From Phycisphaerales bacterium (GTDB taxonomy: Bacteria > Planctomycetota > Phycisphaerae > Phycisphaerales > UBA1924), in the NCBI GenBank assembly GCA_029260475.1, contig JAJDDE010000165.1, positions 1 to 63,916 on the forward strand: a stretch of 63,916 bases of DNA, in the 5' to 3' direction. This document shows, piece by piece, positions 28,856 through 38,288 of the stretch. The notes under the pieces were generated by a model. The model made no database searches. It had not been told where the DNA came from and was given only the letters and a program-made list of their open reading frames with translations. Position numbers and translations under genes: made by a program. The first letter of the stretch is position 1; each line of letters begins with the position of its first letter.

Positions 28856-29316
28856 CAGAGGGCCTTCTTCGTGTTCGGCTTCGGGGGCGTGGGTGGTGCT
28901 GGGAATTTGAGACCGTCGCGGGCGACGTCCACGAGGTAGTCGCCGTCGGTGATGAGCCGGCGTCCGATGAGCATGCGGTACTTCATCCTGTGACGGCGGA
29001 CGAGGGTGATCTCGACGTCGTTGGTCACGCCCGCCATGATGAGCGTGGTGCGGACGACGACGCGCTCGTCGTCGTGCCCGGTGGAGGAGCGGACGTTGGC
29101 GATGCGGACGATTGGGGTCTCGATGAGGCGGCTGAGCCTGCTCGCGTCACGGCGCAGGGCGACGTGGAAGCGGGCGGTATCGCCCTCGACGTCGAGGTCC
29201 TCCACATGGAGCGCACTGGTGTACGCACCGGTGTCGATCTTGGCGCGCAGCGACCGGATGCCCCAGATGGGGAGCACCACACGCTCGCGGCGTCCGATGA
29301 TCGGGCGGTCTTCCAT
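28855..29316 (-). CDS. rimB: RimB-like retropepsin-fold protease (ATP-dependent zinc protease family)
   Basis: 153 residues from ATG 29316. It contains the aspartic-protease signature KIDTGAYTSALH (Asp-Thr-Gly-Ala) and the family end GRRLITDGDYLVDV. In Pseudomonas, a homologue (RimB) is coexpressed with RimK and trims the glutamate tail of S6. Databases often call the family ATP-dependent zinc protease, although no zinc or ATP site is visible. Here the gene overlaps rimK by 1 nt, which supports the same partnership. A Pro/Lys-rich tail ends the protein. The upstream neighbour on this strand is mutL, 23 nt away. Confidence 0.88.
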   Translation of the reverse strand: MEDRPIIGRRERVVLPIWGIRSLRAKIDTGAYTSALHVEDLDVEGDTARFHVALRRDASRLSRLIETPIVRIANVRSSTGHDDERVVVRTTLIMAGVTNDVEITLVRRHRMKYRMLIGRRLITDGDYLVDVARDGLKFPAPPTPPKPNTKKAL

Positions 29317-29339
29317 TGACAAAGGGTACGCGACGACGC

Positions 29340-31190
29340 TCAGCTCCTCCCGAACTGCTTCTCGAGTTCGTGGATGCTGAGGCGGATCGCGGTGGGTCTG
29401 CCGTGCGGGCAGTTGCTGGAGCGCTCGACTCGCTCGCGGAGGCGGAGGAGTTCGGAGAGCTCGGTCTCGGAGAGCTTGTCGCCCGCCTTGATCGCGGCCT
29501 TGCAGCTCATCATGTCGAGCACCTCGTGCAGGGCGGTCTCGCGCCGGCCGCTGGCGTCGCCCTCCTCGGGGAGGTCGGCGTAGCCCTCGTCCTCGGCACG
29601 CTCGAGGAGTTCGGAGACGAAGGGCTCGGGTTCCACGCCCTTCTCGAAGAGGAATGAGGGGAAGCCGGTGACGCCGACGGTCGCGGGGCCCAGCGGGGTG
29701 AGTTCCACGCCGAGGCGGGCGAAGAGGGGCGCGAGGTCGTCCACCAACGCCGCCCGGGTCGTGGTGGTCTCGACGACGGCGGGCGCGAGCAGGCGCTGCG
29801 TCTCGAGGTTGCCCTCGTCCAGTCGCTCGCGGAGCTTCTCGAACATGACGCGCTCGTGCAGCGCGTGCTGGTCGATGATGACCATGCCGCCCTCGTCCTG
29901 CGTGACGAGGAAGGAATTGTGGACCTGGAGCACGCTGTCGGCGCGTTTGGGCGTGGGGAGCGCGTGCGCATCGGGTTCCGGCGCGTTCCACTGCTGGTAA
30001 GCGGGAGCCGGGGCTTCGTAGTGACGCTGCTGATCGACGCTGCGCTTCATCTCTGTGTAGGGGAAAGCGCCCGTGGGTGCGGGGGGCGCCGACGTGAAGG
30101 CGCCGGAGAACGATGGTGCGCCCGATGATGAACTGATGGATGGCGCTGCCTGGCTCTGATGCTCGGGAACGCGCACCGCGGGCGTGAGGTCGGCCCTGCG
30201 GAGCGCGTCGCGCACCGCCTGATAGACGGCCTTGTGCACCATCGAGCCGTCGCGGAACCGGACCTCGATCTTCGCGGGGTGGACGTTCACGTCCACGGCG
30301 GACGGGTCCATCTCGATCATCAGGACCGCCAGCGGGTGGCGACCGGGCTCGATGAGCCCTCGGTACGCCTCCTTGATCGCGTGGGCGACGGTCTTGTCGC
30401 GGATGGGGCGTCCGTTGAGGTAGACGTGCTGGCCCTTGTTGGTCGCGCGGGCGAGCACCGGGAGCCCGACGAGGCCCCAGAGGGCGAGGCCGCGACGGTC
30501 GTCGAAGGCGTCGGCGTGGGCCTCGACCATCTGCTCGTCGAGCTCGTTGCCCACCAGCGCGAGCGCACGCTCCCGCGGCTGCTGCCCGGGCGGCACCTCG
30601 AAGACCTCACGCCCGTCCGCAACGACGCGGAAGCCGATCGCGGGGTGGGAGATCGCGAGCGTTTTGGCCTGCTCCACGCAGTGACCCTGCTCGGTGCGCG
30701 GCGTCTTGAGGAACTTCCGGCGCGCGGGCGTGTTGAAGAAGAGGGTGCGCACCGTGACCGCGGTGCCGACGGGCCCCGAGGCGGGCTGGATCTCGTGGAC
30801 CTCCCCACCGTCAACGCGGAGTTCGTGCGCCGATTCGTCGCCCTTCTGACGAGAACGGAAGCTGACGCGCGCGACCGAGGCGATGGAGGCGAGGGCCTCG
30901 CCACGGAAGCCCATGGTGCCGATCTTGTCGAGGTCCGAGGCGTCGCGCACCTTGCTCGTCGCGTGCGGGTGGATCGTCAGGGCGATCTGCTCCTTGGGCA
31001 CGCCCACCCCGTCGTCCGAGACGCGCACCAGATCGATGCCCCCCTGCTCCAGCTCGACGGTGATGCGCATCGCGCCCGCGTCGATCGCGTTGTCGAGGAG
31101 TTCCTTGACCACGGAGGCCGGGCGGTCCACGACCTCGCCCGCGGCGATCTGATTGACAACGTGCGCCGAGAGGACGCGGATCTCGCTCAT
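29340..31190 (-). CDS. mutL: DNA mismatch repair protein MutL (endonuclease type)
   Basis: 616 residues from ATG 31190. The N-terminal GHKL ATPase shows ELLDNAIDAGA (catalytic Glu, Mg-binding Asn), SDDGVGVPKEQI, GFRGEALASIASV and GTAVTVRTLFFNTPARRKF. A Pro/Ser/Ala-rich linker spans about 330-435. The C-terminal domain has the metal-site motif DQHALHERVMFE, which fits DQHA(x)2E(x)4E, plus SCKAAIKAGD and CPHGRPT. These mark the nicking MutL seen in bacteria without MutH. It couples MutS mismatch recognition to strand incision. mutS is not in the window. Confidence 0.96.
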   Translation of the reverse strand: MSEIRVLSAHVVNQIAAGEVVDRPASVVKELLDNAIDAGAMRITVELEQGGIDLVRVSDDGVGVPKEQIALTIHPHATSKVRDASDLDKIGTMGFRGEALASIASVARVSFRSRQKGDESAHELRVDGGEVHEIQPASGPVGTAVTVRTLFFNTPARRKFLKTPRTEQGHCVEQAKTLAISHPAIGFRVVADGREVFEVPPGQQPRERALALVGNELDEQMVEAHADAFDDRRGLALWGLVGLPVLARATNKGQHVYLNGRPIRDKTVAHAIKEAYRGLIEPGRHPLAVLMIEMDPSAVDVNVHPAKIEVRFRDGSMVHKAVYQAVRDALRRADLTPAVRVPEHQSQAAPSISSSSGAPSFSGAFTSAPPAPTGAFPYTEMKRSVDQQRHYEAPAPAYQQWNAPEPDAHALPTPKRADSVLQVHNSFLVTQDEGGMVIIDQHALHERVMFEKLRERLDEGNLETQRLLAPAVVETTTTRAALVDDLAPLFARLGVELTPLGPATVGVTGFPSFLFEKGVEPEPFVSELLERAEDEGYADLPEEGDASGRRETALHEVLDMMSCKAAIKAGDKLSETELSELLRLRERVERSSNCPHGRPTAIRLSIHELEKQFGRS

Positions 31191-31209
31191 GGGGCGATTG
31201 TACGCGCGA

Positions 31210-31809
31210 TCAGCCCTCGCCCTCGGGCGTCTGGCTGGGGTTTCCGGGGGCTTCGGGCGTGTGATCGGGTGCGTACAGGGCGGAGAAGTGCTCGCGAACG
31301 CTGTCAGGTGCGAAGAGGGTGACGAGCGTGCGGGCGAGGATGCGGGACCAGACCGAGGCAAAGTAGACGCCTGCGATGATGATTGCGCTTGCCAGTGCGA
31401 CGTGGAACAAAGCGGAGAACAAACCCCCGAGGCTTCCTTCGCCGCTCATCGTGGACCCCACCATACCGGCAACCACTCCGAGTCCCGCATCTTGTGATGA
31501 GAAGAACCACGACACCAGCATGATGGCGCCGACAACGACGGCGACAGGAACTTGCAAGGCATTGACAGACTTTGAGGGGGCGAGCATCCAGAGCGCGACC
31601 CAGTGCAGCAGCGCAAAGGGAATCGCGGCAGCCGCCATGAGGATCCCCCAGAAGTATCGCGGAATGAAGTCACCACCATCCAGCATCACGGCTGCGCTGG
31701 TATACGAGAATTCGTACATATGCGTGCCGAAGTAGTACAGCACCGCAACAAGCACAACGCCCCACAGCATCGCGAGGACGGGCGGGGCGTTGGTGGCTTG
31801 GTTGTTCAT
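31210..31809 (-). CDS. Orphan polytopic membrane protein
   Basis: 199 residues from ATG 31809, with GGAG about 9 nt upstream. Four to five membrane helices are visible (VLAMLWGVVLVAVLYYFGTH, YFWGILMAAAAIPFALLHWV, VPVAVVVGAIMLVSWFF, ASAIIIAGVYFASV). The last ~35 residues are Pro/Gly/Glu-rich. I recognise no family. It sits between msrBA and mutL on the same strand. One 60-base line inside it counts 60 percent GC, below its neighbours, and its codon use is looser, so it may be a recent or fast-evolving gene. Confidence 0.72.
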   Translation of the reverse strand: MNNQATNAPPVLAMLWGVVLVAVLYYFGTHMYEFSYTSAAVMLDGGDFIPRYFWGILMAAAAIPFALLHWVALWMLAPSKSVNALQVPVAVVVGAIMLVSWFFSSQDAGLGVVAGMVGSTMSGEGSLGGLFSALFHVALASAIIIAGVYFASVWSRILARTLVTLFAPDSVREHFSALYAPDHTPEAPGNPSQTPEGEG

Positions 31810-31856
31810 GAGGTGTGCTCCAAATTTCGGGGAGCACGGATTCTAACAGGGTCCGC

Positions 31857-33020
31857 TCAGTCCTCGGGGTCGCCCTTGCCAACGCCCTTGAGCAGGTCAC
31901 CGAACTTCGCGCGGACCTTCTCGACCTTCGGGCGCGACACAGCGCGGATGTAGGACGCCTCCGGGTTCCGGGCGGCGTAGTCCTGGTGGTACTCCTCGGC
32001 GGGGAAGTAGCTCTCGAGGGGCTCCACGGTGGTCACGATCGGTTTGCTGTAGGCCCTGCCCGCGCCCAGCTTCTTGATGTACGCCTCGATCACCTGCTTC
32101 TGCTCGTCGTCGGCGTAGAAGATGGCGCTGCGGTACTGCGTGCCGACGTCGTTGCCCTGGCGGTTGAGCTGCGTGGGGTCGTGGGTCGCGAAGTGCACCT
32201 CGAGGAGCTGCTTGAAGCTGATGACCTTCGGGTCGTAGACGATGCGGATCGCCTCGGCATGACCGGTGGTGCCGCTGGTGACCTCCTTGTAGGTCGCGGG
32301 CCCGTTGCCGCCGGCGTAGCCGGACTCGACGTCGAGCACGCCCTCGAGCTGCTCGAAGACCGCTTCGGTACACCAGAAGCAGCCGCCCGCGAAGACGGCT
32401 TGGCTCACCTCGCCGATGGTTGCGAGGTCCTCGTTGGCGGTGAACGCGAGCGACTCGGAATTCAGGCAGTAGCGCAGTCCCGTGGGCTTGGGGCCGTCGG
32501 TGAAGACGTGCCCGAGGTGCCCGTCGCAGCGCGCGCAGGTGATCTCGGTGCGCGACATGCCCAGGGTGCGGTCGGTGAGTTCGTTGATGTTCTCGGGGGC
32601 GATGGGCTGGAAGAAGCTGGGCCAGCCGGTGCCGCTGGTGAACTTGCTGTCGGAGGTGAAGAGCGGGAGGTTGCAGCCGGCGCAGGTGTAGACGCCGAGC
32701 TGTTTGTTATCGAGGAGGTTGCCGCAGAAGGGCGGCTCGGTGCCGTCGTTGCGGAGGATTTTGAATTGCTCGGGGGTGAGTCGCTCGCGCCACTCGTCCT
32801 CGCTGAGTTCGAGACGGCGGGCGCTCACGGGGCCGACGATCCGGCCCCGATCATCGATGAGTCGGAGGGGGACCGTGTTCACGGCCCGGGTATCGGAGAT
32901 GGGGGTCACGCGGGACTCCTGGCTGGATGACTGGCTGCTGGGCTGGCTCGTCGCGACGTAGACGCCGAAGGCGACGAGCAGGGTGAAGAAGATGGCGGCT
33001 CGGAGGTAACGGGCGGTCAC
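31857..33020 (-). CDS. msrBA: Exported bifunctional methionine sulfoxide reductase MsrB-MsrA
   Basis: 387 residues from GTG 33020. The N-terminal hydrophobic segment ([16 protein letters not shown]) is a signal anchor, so the enzyme acts outside the cytoplasm. The MsrB domain (about 70-200) has zinc Cys pairs C113/C116 and C162/C165 and catalytic C185 ([10 protein letters not shown]). The MsrA domain (about 205-375) has GGCFWC with catalytic C214, [20 protein letters not shown] and EYHQDY. The fusion repairs both R and S methionine sulfoxides in exported proteins. A 45-residue Ser/Gln-rich linker follows the anchor. No thioredoxin-like domain is fused, so an electron donor must come from elsewhere. 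Confidence 0.95.
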   Translation of the reverse strand: MTARYLRAAIFFTLLVAFGVYVATSQPSSQSSSQESRVTPISDTRAVNTVPLRLIDDRGRIVGPVSARRLELSEDEWRERLTPEQFKILRNDGTEPPFCGNLLDNKQLGVYTCAGCNLPLFTSDSKFTSGTGWPSFFQPIAPENINELTDRTLGMSRTEITCARCDGHLGHVFTDGPKPTGLRYCLNSESLAFTANEDLATIGEVSQAVFAGGCFWCTEAVFEQLEGVLDVESGYAGGNGPATYKEVTSGTTGHAEAIRIVYDPKVISFKQLLEVHFATHDPTQLNRQGNDVGTQYRSAIFYADDEQKQVIEAYIKKLGAGRAYSKPIVTTVEPLESYFPAEEYHQDYAARNPEASYIRAVSRPKVEKVRAKFGDLLKGVGKGDPED

Positions 33021-33152
33021 GGGGATCCTTCCGTTGCGGCGGTCGGGGGAGGTGCTCTGTATAGGTCTTCGAACGAACGAGGCGGGTCGATTCTTCCCTA
33101 CTCGGAAGTGTGCCTCTGAATGTGCCGGATCGCGTCAGGGAGGGCCCTCGCG

Positions 33153-33566
33153 TCAGATAAAACGCTTCCAAAGGGCCACAGCCCACGCAGCACCGACGAT
33201 ATGGACCGCGGCTCCCACGGTATCGATACCGAAATGGTAGAGCCAAGGGCCCGGCGTGTACCCGCCTCGGATGTACACCAAACGTGCCCCGAGCAACGCG
33301 ATACCCCCCGCAGTGAGGACGAGGCTGACCAGGCCAACGGCATACGCCGCTCCGGACAGACCTCTCCGCATCACGAGTTGATCGACATAGGAGGCGAACG
33401 CATACGTGCCGATCAGGGCCGCGGTGGCGCATGCACCGGTGGTGATGTCAGGATGGAATCCGCGCGTGAGGAAGAACCAGACGACACCCACGAGGCACCA
33501 CGCCAACGCACCCATCGCGAATACCCCCACGGAAGTAGGGCGTGGGGATGTGACCGTTTCGTCCAT
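33153..33566 (-). CDS. Small four-helix membrane protein
   Basis: 137 residues from ATG 33566. Four hydrophobic helices (VFAMGALAWCLVGVVWFFL, TGACATAALIGTYAFASY, AYAVGLVSLVLTAGGIALL, TVGAAVHIVGAAWAVALW) fill most of the protein. No family or motif is recognised. It diverges from yhhQ with only 20 nt between the two starts, so the promoters must overlap coding sequence or each other. Confidence 0.68.
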   Translation of the reverse strand: MDETVTSPRPTSVGVFAMGALAWCLVGVVWFFLTRGFHPDITTGACATAALIGTYAFASYVDQLVMRRGLSGAAYAVGLVSLVLTAGGIALLGARLVYIRGGYTPGPWLYHFGIDTVGAAVHIVGAAWAVALWKRFI

Positions 33567-33586
33567 GATCGGCGTACCCTAGAGCC

Positions 33587-34441
33587 ATGGACGCCCCCAC
33601 GCTCCCGTCCCAGCAGCACCGCTACGACGACCTGCCCGCGCTCGACGAGGGCACGCTGTACAAGCGACGCGAGGGACTGTTCCTCGTCTTCAGCGGCCTG
33701 TTCCTGGGCACGCTGGCGATGCTCAACATCTTGGGCATCTCGCGGTTCATCAATCTCTTCACCATCGAGCGCCCGGACGCGGGGGATATCACGTTCGCGG
33801 TCGCGGTCGGCGTGCTGCCCTACCCGCTGACGTTTCTCTGCACCGACTTCATCTCCGAGCTCTACGGCAAGAAACGAGCGAGCGCTGTGGTGTGGGTCGG
33901 CTTTCTGCTCAACCTGTGGGTGGTCGCCATCCTCTGGTTGGGCGGCGCGCTCCCCGGCTTCGAGGAGCGGGCGATGGACGGGTCGCTGGTGCCGGACAGC
34001 GCGGGGCGGGTGCCGGTCTTCTACGAGATCCGCTCGCTCGCCTTCGGCGCTGTCGCGGCGTCGATGATCGCCTACCTCATCGCGCAGCTCGTGGACGTCC
34101 ACGTCTTCCACTTCTGGAAGCGCGTAACCAAGGGCAAGCATTTGTGGCTGCGCAACAACGGCTCCACGCTCGTCTCCCAGCTCGTGGACACCTTTGCGGT
34201 GATCCTGATCACGTACTTCTTCACCAAACAGCTCGACACCATGGTGGAGGGCAAAGCCGTCTGGCCCGTGCTCTTCACCCTGATCGCGACGGGGTACGTC
34301 TATAAAATGGTCTGCGCGCTGCTGGACACCGTCCCGTTCTACTTCGGTGCCAAGCATCTATCGCGGTACCTGCGTCTCCCGCCGGCGCACGACTTCGCGG
34401 AGCACTCGGGCCCGGCGGCGGTGGAAGCGGGTGTCGGATGA
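33587..34441 (+). CDS. yhhQ: Queuosine precursor transporter (VUT/YhhQ family)
   Basis: 284 residues. About six membrane helices. The family landmarks GVLPYPLTFLCTDFISELYG, FFTKQLDT and the helix pair around AYLIAQLVDVHVFHFWKR and SQLVDTFAVILITY place it in the vitamin-uptake-like/YhhQ family, which imports preQ0/preQ1 for queuosine in tRNA. The middle loop (ALPGFEERAMDGSLVPDSAG) is longer than in E. coli YhhQ (221 residues). No preQ1 riboswitch fits in the 20-nt space upstream. It overlaps the next gene (ATGA). Confidence 0.9.
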   Translation: MDAPTLPSQQHRYDDLPALDEGTLYKRREGLFLVFSGLFLGTLAMLNILGISRFINLFTIERPDAGDITFAVAVGVLPYPLTFLCTDFISELYGKKRASAVVWVGFLLNLWVVAILWLGGALPGFEERAMDGSLVPDSAGRVPVFYEIRSLAFGAVAASMIAYLIAQLVDVHVFHFWKRVTKGKHLWLRNNGSTLVSQLVDTFAVILITYFFTKQLDTMVEGKAVWPVLFTLIATGYVYKMVCALLDTVPFYFGAKHLSRYLRLPPAHDFAEHSGPAAVEAGVG

Positions 34442-34836
34442 TCGGTGGCCTCGCGGAGATCGTGCTCGTTGTGAAGGACGTCGAGGCGTCGGTCCGGTTC
34501 TACCGCGACCTGATCGGCCTCGCACTCGAGCACGAGCACAACGAGGACTGGGCGTGGTTCAGAATGCCCGACGGATCACGCCTCGCCTGTACGCGCGCGA
34601 CGCTGCTCTATTTGGAGCACTCGCCGAGGACCGACCTTCCCGAGAAGGCCCGGCTCGGCGGCCCCGTTCACTTCGCGCTGCGGTGCGACGACCCCGTGCC
34701 GGCGCTCGCACGCCTGCGCGATGCGGGGGTCGAGGTCCACGGGCCGACGGAGTTCGAGTGGATGGGTTCGCGGTCCTGGTTCGCCTACGACCCGGACGGG
34801 AACCTCGCGGAATTGTGGTTGGCGCTGGAGGAATAG
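34438..34836 (+). CDS. VOC-family (glyoxalase/bleomycin-resistance fold) protein
   Basis: 132 residues; the ATG overlaps the yhhQ stop by 4 nt. The repeated beta-alpha-beta-beta-beta fold is recognisable by LAEIVLVVKDVEASVRFYRD, LIGLALEHEH at the start and SWFAYDPDGNLAELW at the end, with Glu in the metal-site position of the last motif. Members bind a metal and act on small molecules, but the substrate cannot be predicted here. Coupling to yhhQ may be only positional. Confidence 0.85.
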   Translation: MIGGLAEIVLVVKDVEASVRFYRDLIGLALEHEHNEDWAWFRMPDGSRLACTRATLLYLEHSPRTDLPEKARLGGPVHFALRCDDPVPALARLRDAGVEVHGPTEFEWMGSRSWFAYDPDGNLAELWLALEE

Positions 34837-34875
34837 TCCGGTCTACCGCGCCGTTGCACCCGCGGGAGGTGCTCT

Positions 34876-35901
34876 ATGCGCACTCGATTGGCTGTCGGAC
34901 TCGGCGTTGTGGTCACGCTCGCCGGGCTCTGTGTCGTAACCGGGTGCCACGCACCCGAAGAGAGCGAAACGGACGTGCGTGAGGCGGAGACGAGCGAGGC
35001 CCCGACCGGCTTCGTGCGCGTCGGGCGCCCCGGGGCGGTGGACATCGAAACGTCCTACGACCTGAGCGGGCTCTCGATCCCGAAGGACCAGATCCACACG
35101 CTCCTGCCGCGCGACGCGATCCCGGCGTTGACGGACCCCCCGCGCCAAGCCCTGACCGAGGCGGGCTGGCTGCCGCCCGAGGCGCGGATCGTCGTTGTGC
35201 GCACGAAGACGGAGGTGCTGGGCGTGCCGCTGCGTGTGCTGAACTGGCACGAGATCGTGAACACAACCGTCGGCGGCGTGCCCGTCGCGGTGACCTACTG
35301 CCCGCTCTGCGACTCGGCGGCGGTCTTCGATCGCCGCGTGAAGAGCGCCGACGGGGCGACCGAGACGCTCGAGTTCGGCGTCTCCGGCGCGCTCTACAAC
35401 TCGAACGTGCTGATGTACGACACGGCACACAAGGGGCTCTGGAGCCAGTACGCGATGGAGGCGGTGAGCGGTCCCTACGCCGGCACATCGCTGCGCTCGC
35501 TGCCGATCGAGCTCGTGTCGCTGGGCGTCTTCAGCACGCAGCACCCGGGCGCGGAGATCGTGAGCGACCAGACGGGCGTCGCCCGCGACTATTCCGTCTC
35601 GCCCTACGACTCGTTCTTCGCGGACGACGGCCTGATGGTGCCGGTCAGCGGCGTCGGCGACGCGTTGGCCAAGAAGACGCTGGGCGTCGCGGTGGAGTAC
35701 GCCGACAGATCGTGGTTCGTGCCGGCGACGCTGATCGGCGACAACGGATACACGTTGGAAACGCCGGCGGGCGGGGTCACGATGACGCGCTCCGACGCGG
35801 GCGTGCGCGTAACTTCAGCGCCGGAAACCGTACGCACGATGCAGGGCTTCTACTACTCCTGGTCCGCGTTCCACCCGGACGGCAATGTCGTTACCGAATG
35901 A
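34876..35901 (+). CDS. DUF3179 domain lipoprotein
   Basis: 341 residues. The signal peptide ends in a lipobox (VTGC), giving a lipid anchor at C25. The DUF3179 core shows GVPVAVTYCPLCDSAAVF, with two Cys in a CPLC arrangement, FGVSGALYNSNVLMYD and WSQYAMEAVSGPYAG. The biochemical role of the family is not established. The gene starts 39 nt after the VOC gene and its stop is 4 nt from the convergent thyX stop. Confidence 0.88.
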   Translation: MRTRLAVGLGVVVTLAGLCVVTGCHAPEESETDVREAETSEAPTGFVRVGRPGAVDIETSYDLSGLSIPKDQIHTLLPRDAIPALTDPPRQALTEAGWLPPEARIVVVRTKTEVLGVPLRVLNWHEIVNTTVGGVPVAVTYCPLCDSAAVFDRRVKSADGATETLEFGVSGALYNSNVLMYDTAHKGLWSQYAMEAVSGPYAGTSLRSLPIELVSLGVFSTQHPGAEIVSDQTGVARDYSVSPYDSFFADDGLMVPVSGVGDALAKKTLGVAVEYADRSWFVPATLIGDNGYTLETPAGGVTMTRSDAGVRVTSAPETVRTMQGFYYSWSAFHPDGNVVTE

Positions 35902-35905
35902 TCGC

Positions 35906-36823
35906 TCACGCCAGCCCGAGTTTCTCGCGCTTCTCGCGCCACTCGGCCTGCTCGCGTTTGTTCTCGGTATCGAGCTCCGCCTTGCCGCTGCGCATCGCCT
36001 CGACCTCGAGGCGGGTGAGCGCGACCGCGCCGCTGCGGTAGTCGCGGAACGCCTCGACGGTGACGGGGACGATGGGCTCGATGAGGTCGAGCATCGCCTG
36101 CGCATAGACGCGGATCTCCATCTGCGCGTGCGGGTCTAGCCGCAGCGAGAGGAAGTGCAGCAGGTTGTGCAGGTCGATCTTCCAGTACCACTCGGTGTAC
36201 AGGCTCTGCGGCAGCGGGATGCGCGCGAGCTCGCGTGCCAGCCCCTTCTCGGTGAGCTCGAGGTACTCCGCGTGCATCCGCTCGGTGCGCTCGAGCAGCG
36301 CGAGGAAGCGGTCGGCGGTGGACTGGTCCGCCTGCTCCTCGCCGCCCTGCCGGTTGCTGGATGACTGCTGGCGCACGTTCTCGGCGCTCGGGCGGTAGAA
36401 GCGGTCGGGCATGATGCTGTAACGCCCGGAGTACTCGTTGACGTTGGCGGTGCGGTGCCTGATCCACTGGCGCGCGACGAAGATGGGCATCGCGCAGTGG
36501 AACTTGAACTCCACCATCTCGAAGGGCGTGGTGTGCCGGTGACGGAGGAGGTAGCGGATGAGGCCGCGATCCTCGTTCACGCGTTTGGTGCCGGCGCCGT
36601 AGGAGACGCGGGCGGCCTGCACGATCGCCTGGTCCGCCGTCTGCCCCTCGGGTACGAGGCGGGGCATCGCGTCCACGAGCGCCACGAGCCCGTGATCGAG
36701 CACCTTGATCTCACGGCGCAGATCGCCCCCCATGACGTCCACCATCGCGCCCTCCGGGCGCACGGATCGGACCTCGGGGGCAACGGGCTTGGTCTCGGCG
36801 ATGGCGTTGGGATCGGGTGTCAT
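35906..36823 (-). CDS. thyX: Flavin-dependent thymidylate synthase
   Basis: 305 residues from ATG 36823, which has GGAGGA just upstream. An ATG at 36847 would add eight residues with a weaker site. It makes dTMP from dUMP using methylene-tetrahydrofolate and FAD/NADPH. The family motif RHRTANVNEYSGRYS (RHRxxSxNExSxRY class) and the preceding RHTTPFEMVEFKF are clear, and QWIRH and DLHNLLHFLSLRLD also match. The C-terminal ~50 residues are charged and helical. No thyA is in the window. Confidence 0.95.
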   Translation of the reverse strand: MTPDPNAIAETKPVAPEVRSVRPEGAMVDVMGGDLRREIKVLDHGLVALVDAMPRLVPEGQTADQAIVQAARVSYGAGTKRVNEDRGLIRYLLRHRHTTPFEMVEFKFHCAMPIFVARQWIRHRTANVNEYSGRYSIMPDRFYRPSAENVRQQSSSNRQGGEEQADQSTADRFLALLERTERMHAEYLELTEKGLARELARIPLPQSLYTEWYWKIDLHNLLHFLSLRLDPHAQMEIRVYAQAMLDLIEPIVPVTVEAFRDYRSGAVALTRLEVEAMRSGKAELDTENKREQAEWREKREKLGLA

Positions 36824-36932
36824 GCGTCCTCCGTGACGGGTGTCCATGGGGCCCGATCCTACCGCGCAGGGCGTGCGCTTCGAGGGCTGTCGGTGGGCGT
36901 GGACAACGTGTCGTTTGCGAGTATCCCGCGCC

Positions 36933-38288
36933 TCAGTGGTGCTGGGCGGCCTTCTCCACGAGGTCCTTCGGGATGAAGATCGTCAGCGCCCCCGCGACCA
37001 GCAGCAGGCTCGCGAAGCCCACGAAACCGATGTTGATCCGCCACTCCGGGAGCAGGTGGGCGCTGTTGATGGCGACGAATCCGAAGAAGACCGGGGCGAT
37101 CAGTGCGTGCAGCGCGGCGGTACCCCAGCCCACGCCCATCATGAGGCTCGTGACCAGCGAGGTGTGTCCGGGCTGCAGGCGCTGAGCGAGGCTGGTGGCG
37201 ATTGGGAAGGTGCCGAAGAAGCCGATCGCGGACATGGAGACGCACACGAGCATCGGCAGCATGACAACGACGCCCAGTTGGCTGTCGCCCACCGCCGCGT
37301 CGCCGACATAGCCGATGGAGGCCATCGCGACGGCGCCGATGACCGAGAGGAAGGCGAGGGGCGCGCGTTCCTTGCCGCGCTTCACGAAGCGCCCGACGGC
37401 GGTCACCGAGAGGCCCATGCCCACGGTCATCGCGCCGCCCATGAGGCCCGCGGCGACCGCGGCGACGTCCTCCGGGTCCTTCGCGCCCGCCAGTTCATAC
37501 CGCGTGATGTGCCCGAGCGCCCACGTGTTGAACATCACGAACATGCCCACGTTCGCGGTGAAGCGCAGGCAGTTCTGGAGCGTGAGCACACCGACGGCGC
37601 GCCAGCGCCGCTTGCTGGCCTCGGGCCCGAGTGAGGCGCTGATCTCCGCGTGGTTGTCGTGACGGTGCTTGGTCTTGCCGACGAAGCGGTGGATGACGAA
37701 CGCCATGATGATCGCGGGGATCATGAGCCACGCCAGGGGCTTCATAGAGCCGAAGTGCTCGTTGATGCGCGGCGCGAAGACGGAGCCGAGCGTCTGGCCG
37801 ATCATGCCGCAGGCGATGAAGATGCCGATGGCCTGTGCTCGTCCGTTGCGGAGCGTCTTGGCGCCCAATTGGGCGGCGGTGGCGGTGGCGATCGGGTGGT
37901 ACATGCCGGTGCCGACGACGCCGATGATCTGCAGGGCGATGAGCTGCCAGAAGTCCGTCGCGAACCCGATAGAGGCGATGCACACGCCTCCCATCGCGAG
38001 GCCGACTGGGCCGGTGAGGCGGGTGTCGTGCTTGTCGCTGAGCCAGGCGAGCAGCGGCTGGCAGAGGCCGCTGAAGATGGGCGTCGCCATGTAGATGAAG
38101 GTGACCTGCCAGTCCGCCAGCTCCAGGTTGCGGCGCAGCGGGAGCATGAGCGTCACGAAGAAGATGGGGAAGATGTCGATCAGCGCGTGCGACGTGTTGA
38201 GCGTCCAGTAGCGCGCACGCAGACGCGTCTGCGGCACCGGCCCGTTGCCGGGACCGGGCGTTTCGATGGCGGACGCGGTCTGGGACAA
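36933..38288 (-). CDS. MFS transporter, fosmidomycin-resistance (Fsr)-like
   Basis: 451 residues. Twelve membrane helices in two halves; SDKHDTRLTGP lies in the loop after the second helix, where MFS signature A sits. The region TLNTSHALIDIFPIFFVTLM matches the Fsr-type start. GMYHPIATATAAQLGA is typical of this subgroup. Substrate unknown; efflux of a small polar compound is likely. The start appears to be TTG at 38288; no ATG occurs before the first helix, and the ribosome site is weak, so the N-terminus is uncertain. Confidence 0.85.
   Translation of the reverse strand: MSQTASAIETPGPGNGPVPQTRLRARYWTLNTSHALIDIFPIFFVTLMLPLRRNLELADWQVTFIYMATPIFSGLCQPLLAWLSDKHDTRLTGPVGLAMGGVCIASIGFATDFWQLIALQIIGVVGTGMYHPIATATAAQLGAKTLRNGRAQAIGIFIACGMIGQTLGSVFAPRINEHFGSMKPLAWLMIPAIIMAFVIHRFVGKTKHRHDNHAEISASLGPEASKRRWRAVGVLTLQNCLRFTANVGMFVMFNTWALGHITRYELAGAKDPEDVAAVAAGLMGGAMTVGMGLSVTAVGRFVKRGKERAPLAFLSVIGAVAMASIGYVGDAAVGDSQLGVVVMLPMLVCVSMSAIGFFGTFPIATSLAQRLQPGHTSLVTSLMMGVGWGTAALHALIAPVFFGFVAINSAHLLPEWRINIGFVGFASLLLVAGALTIFIPKDLVEKAAQHH

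Noticed and set aside
33567-33586. preQ1 riboswitch ahead of the queuosine precursor transporter
   Set aside because: Only 20 nt separate the divergent starts, too short for the aptamer, and no matching fold is seen.
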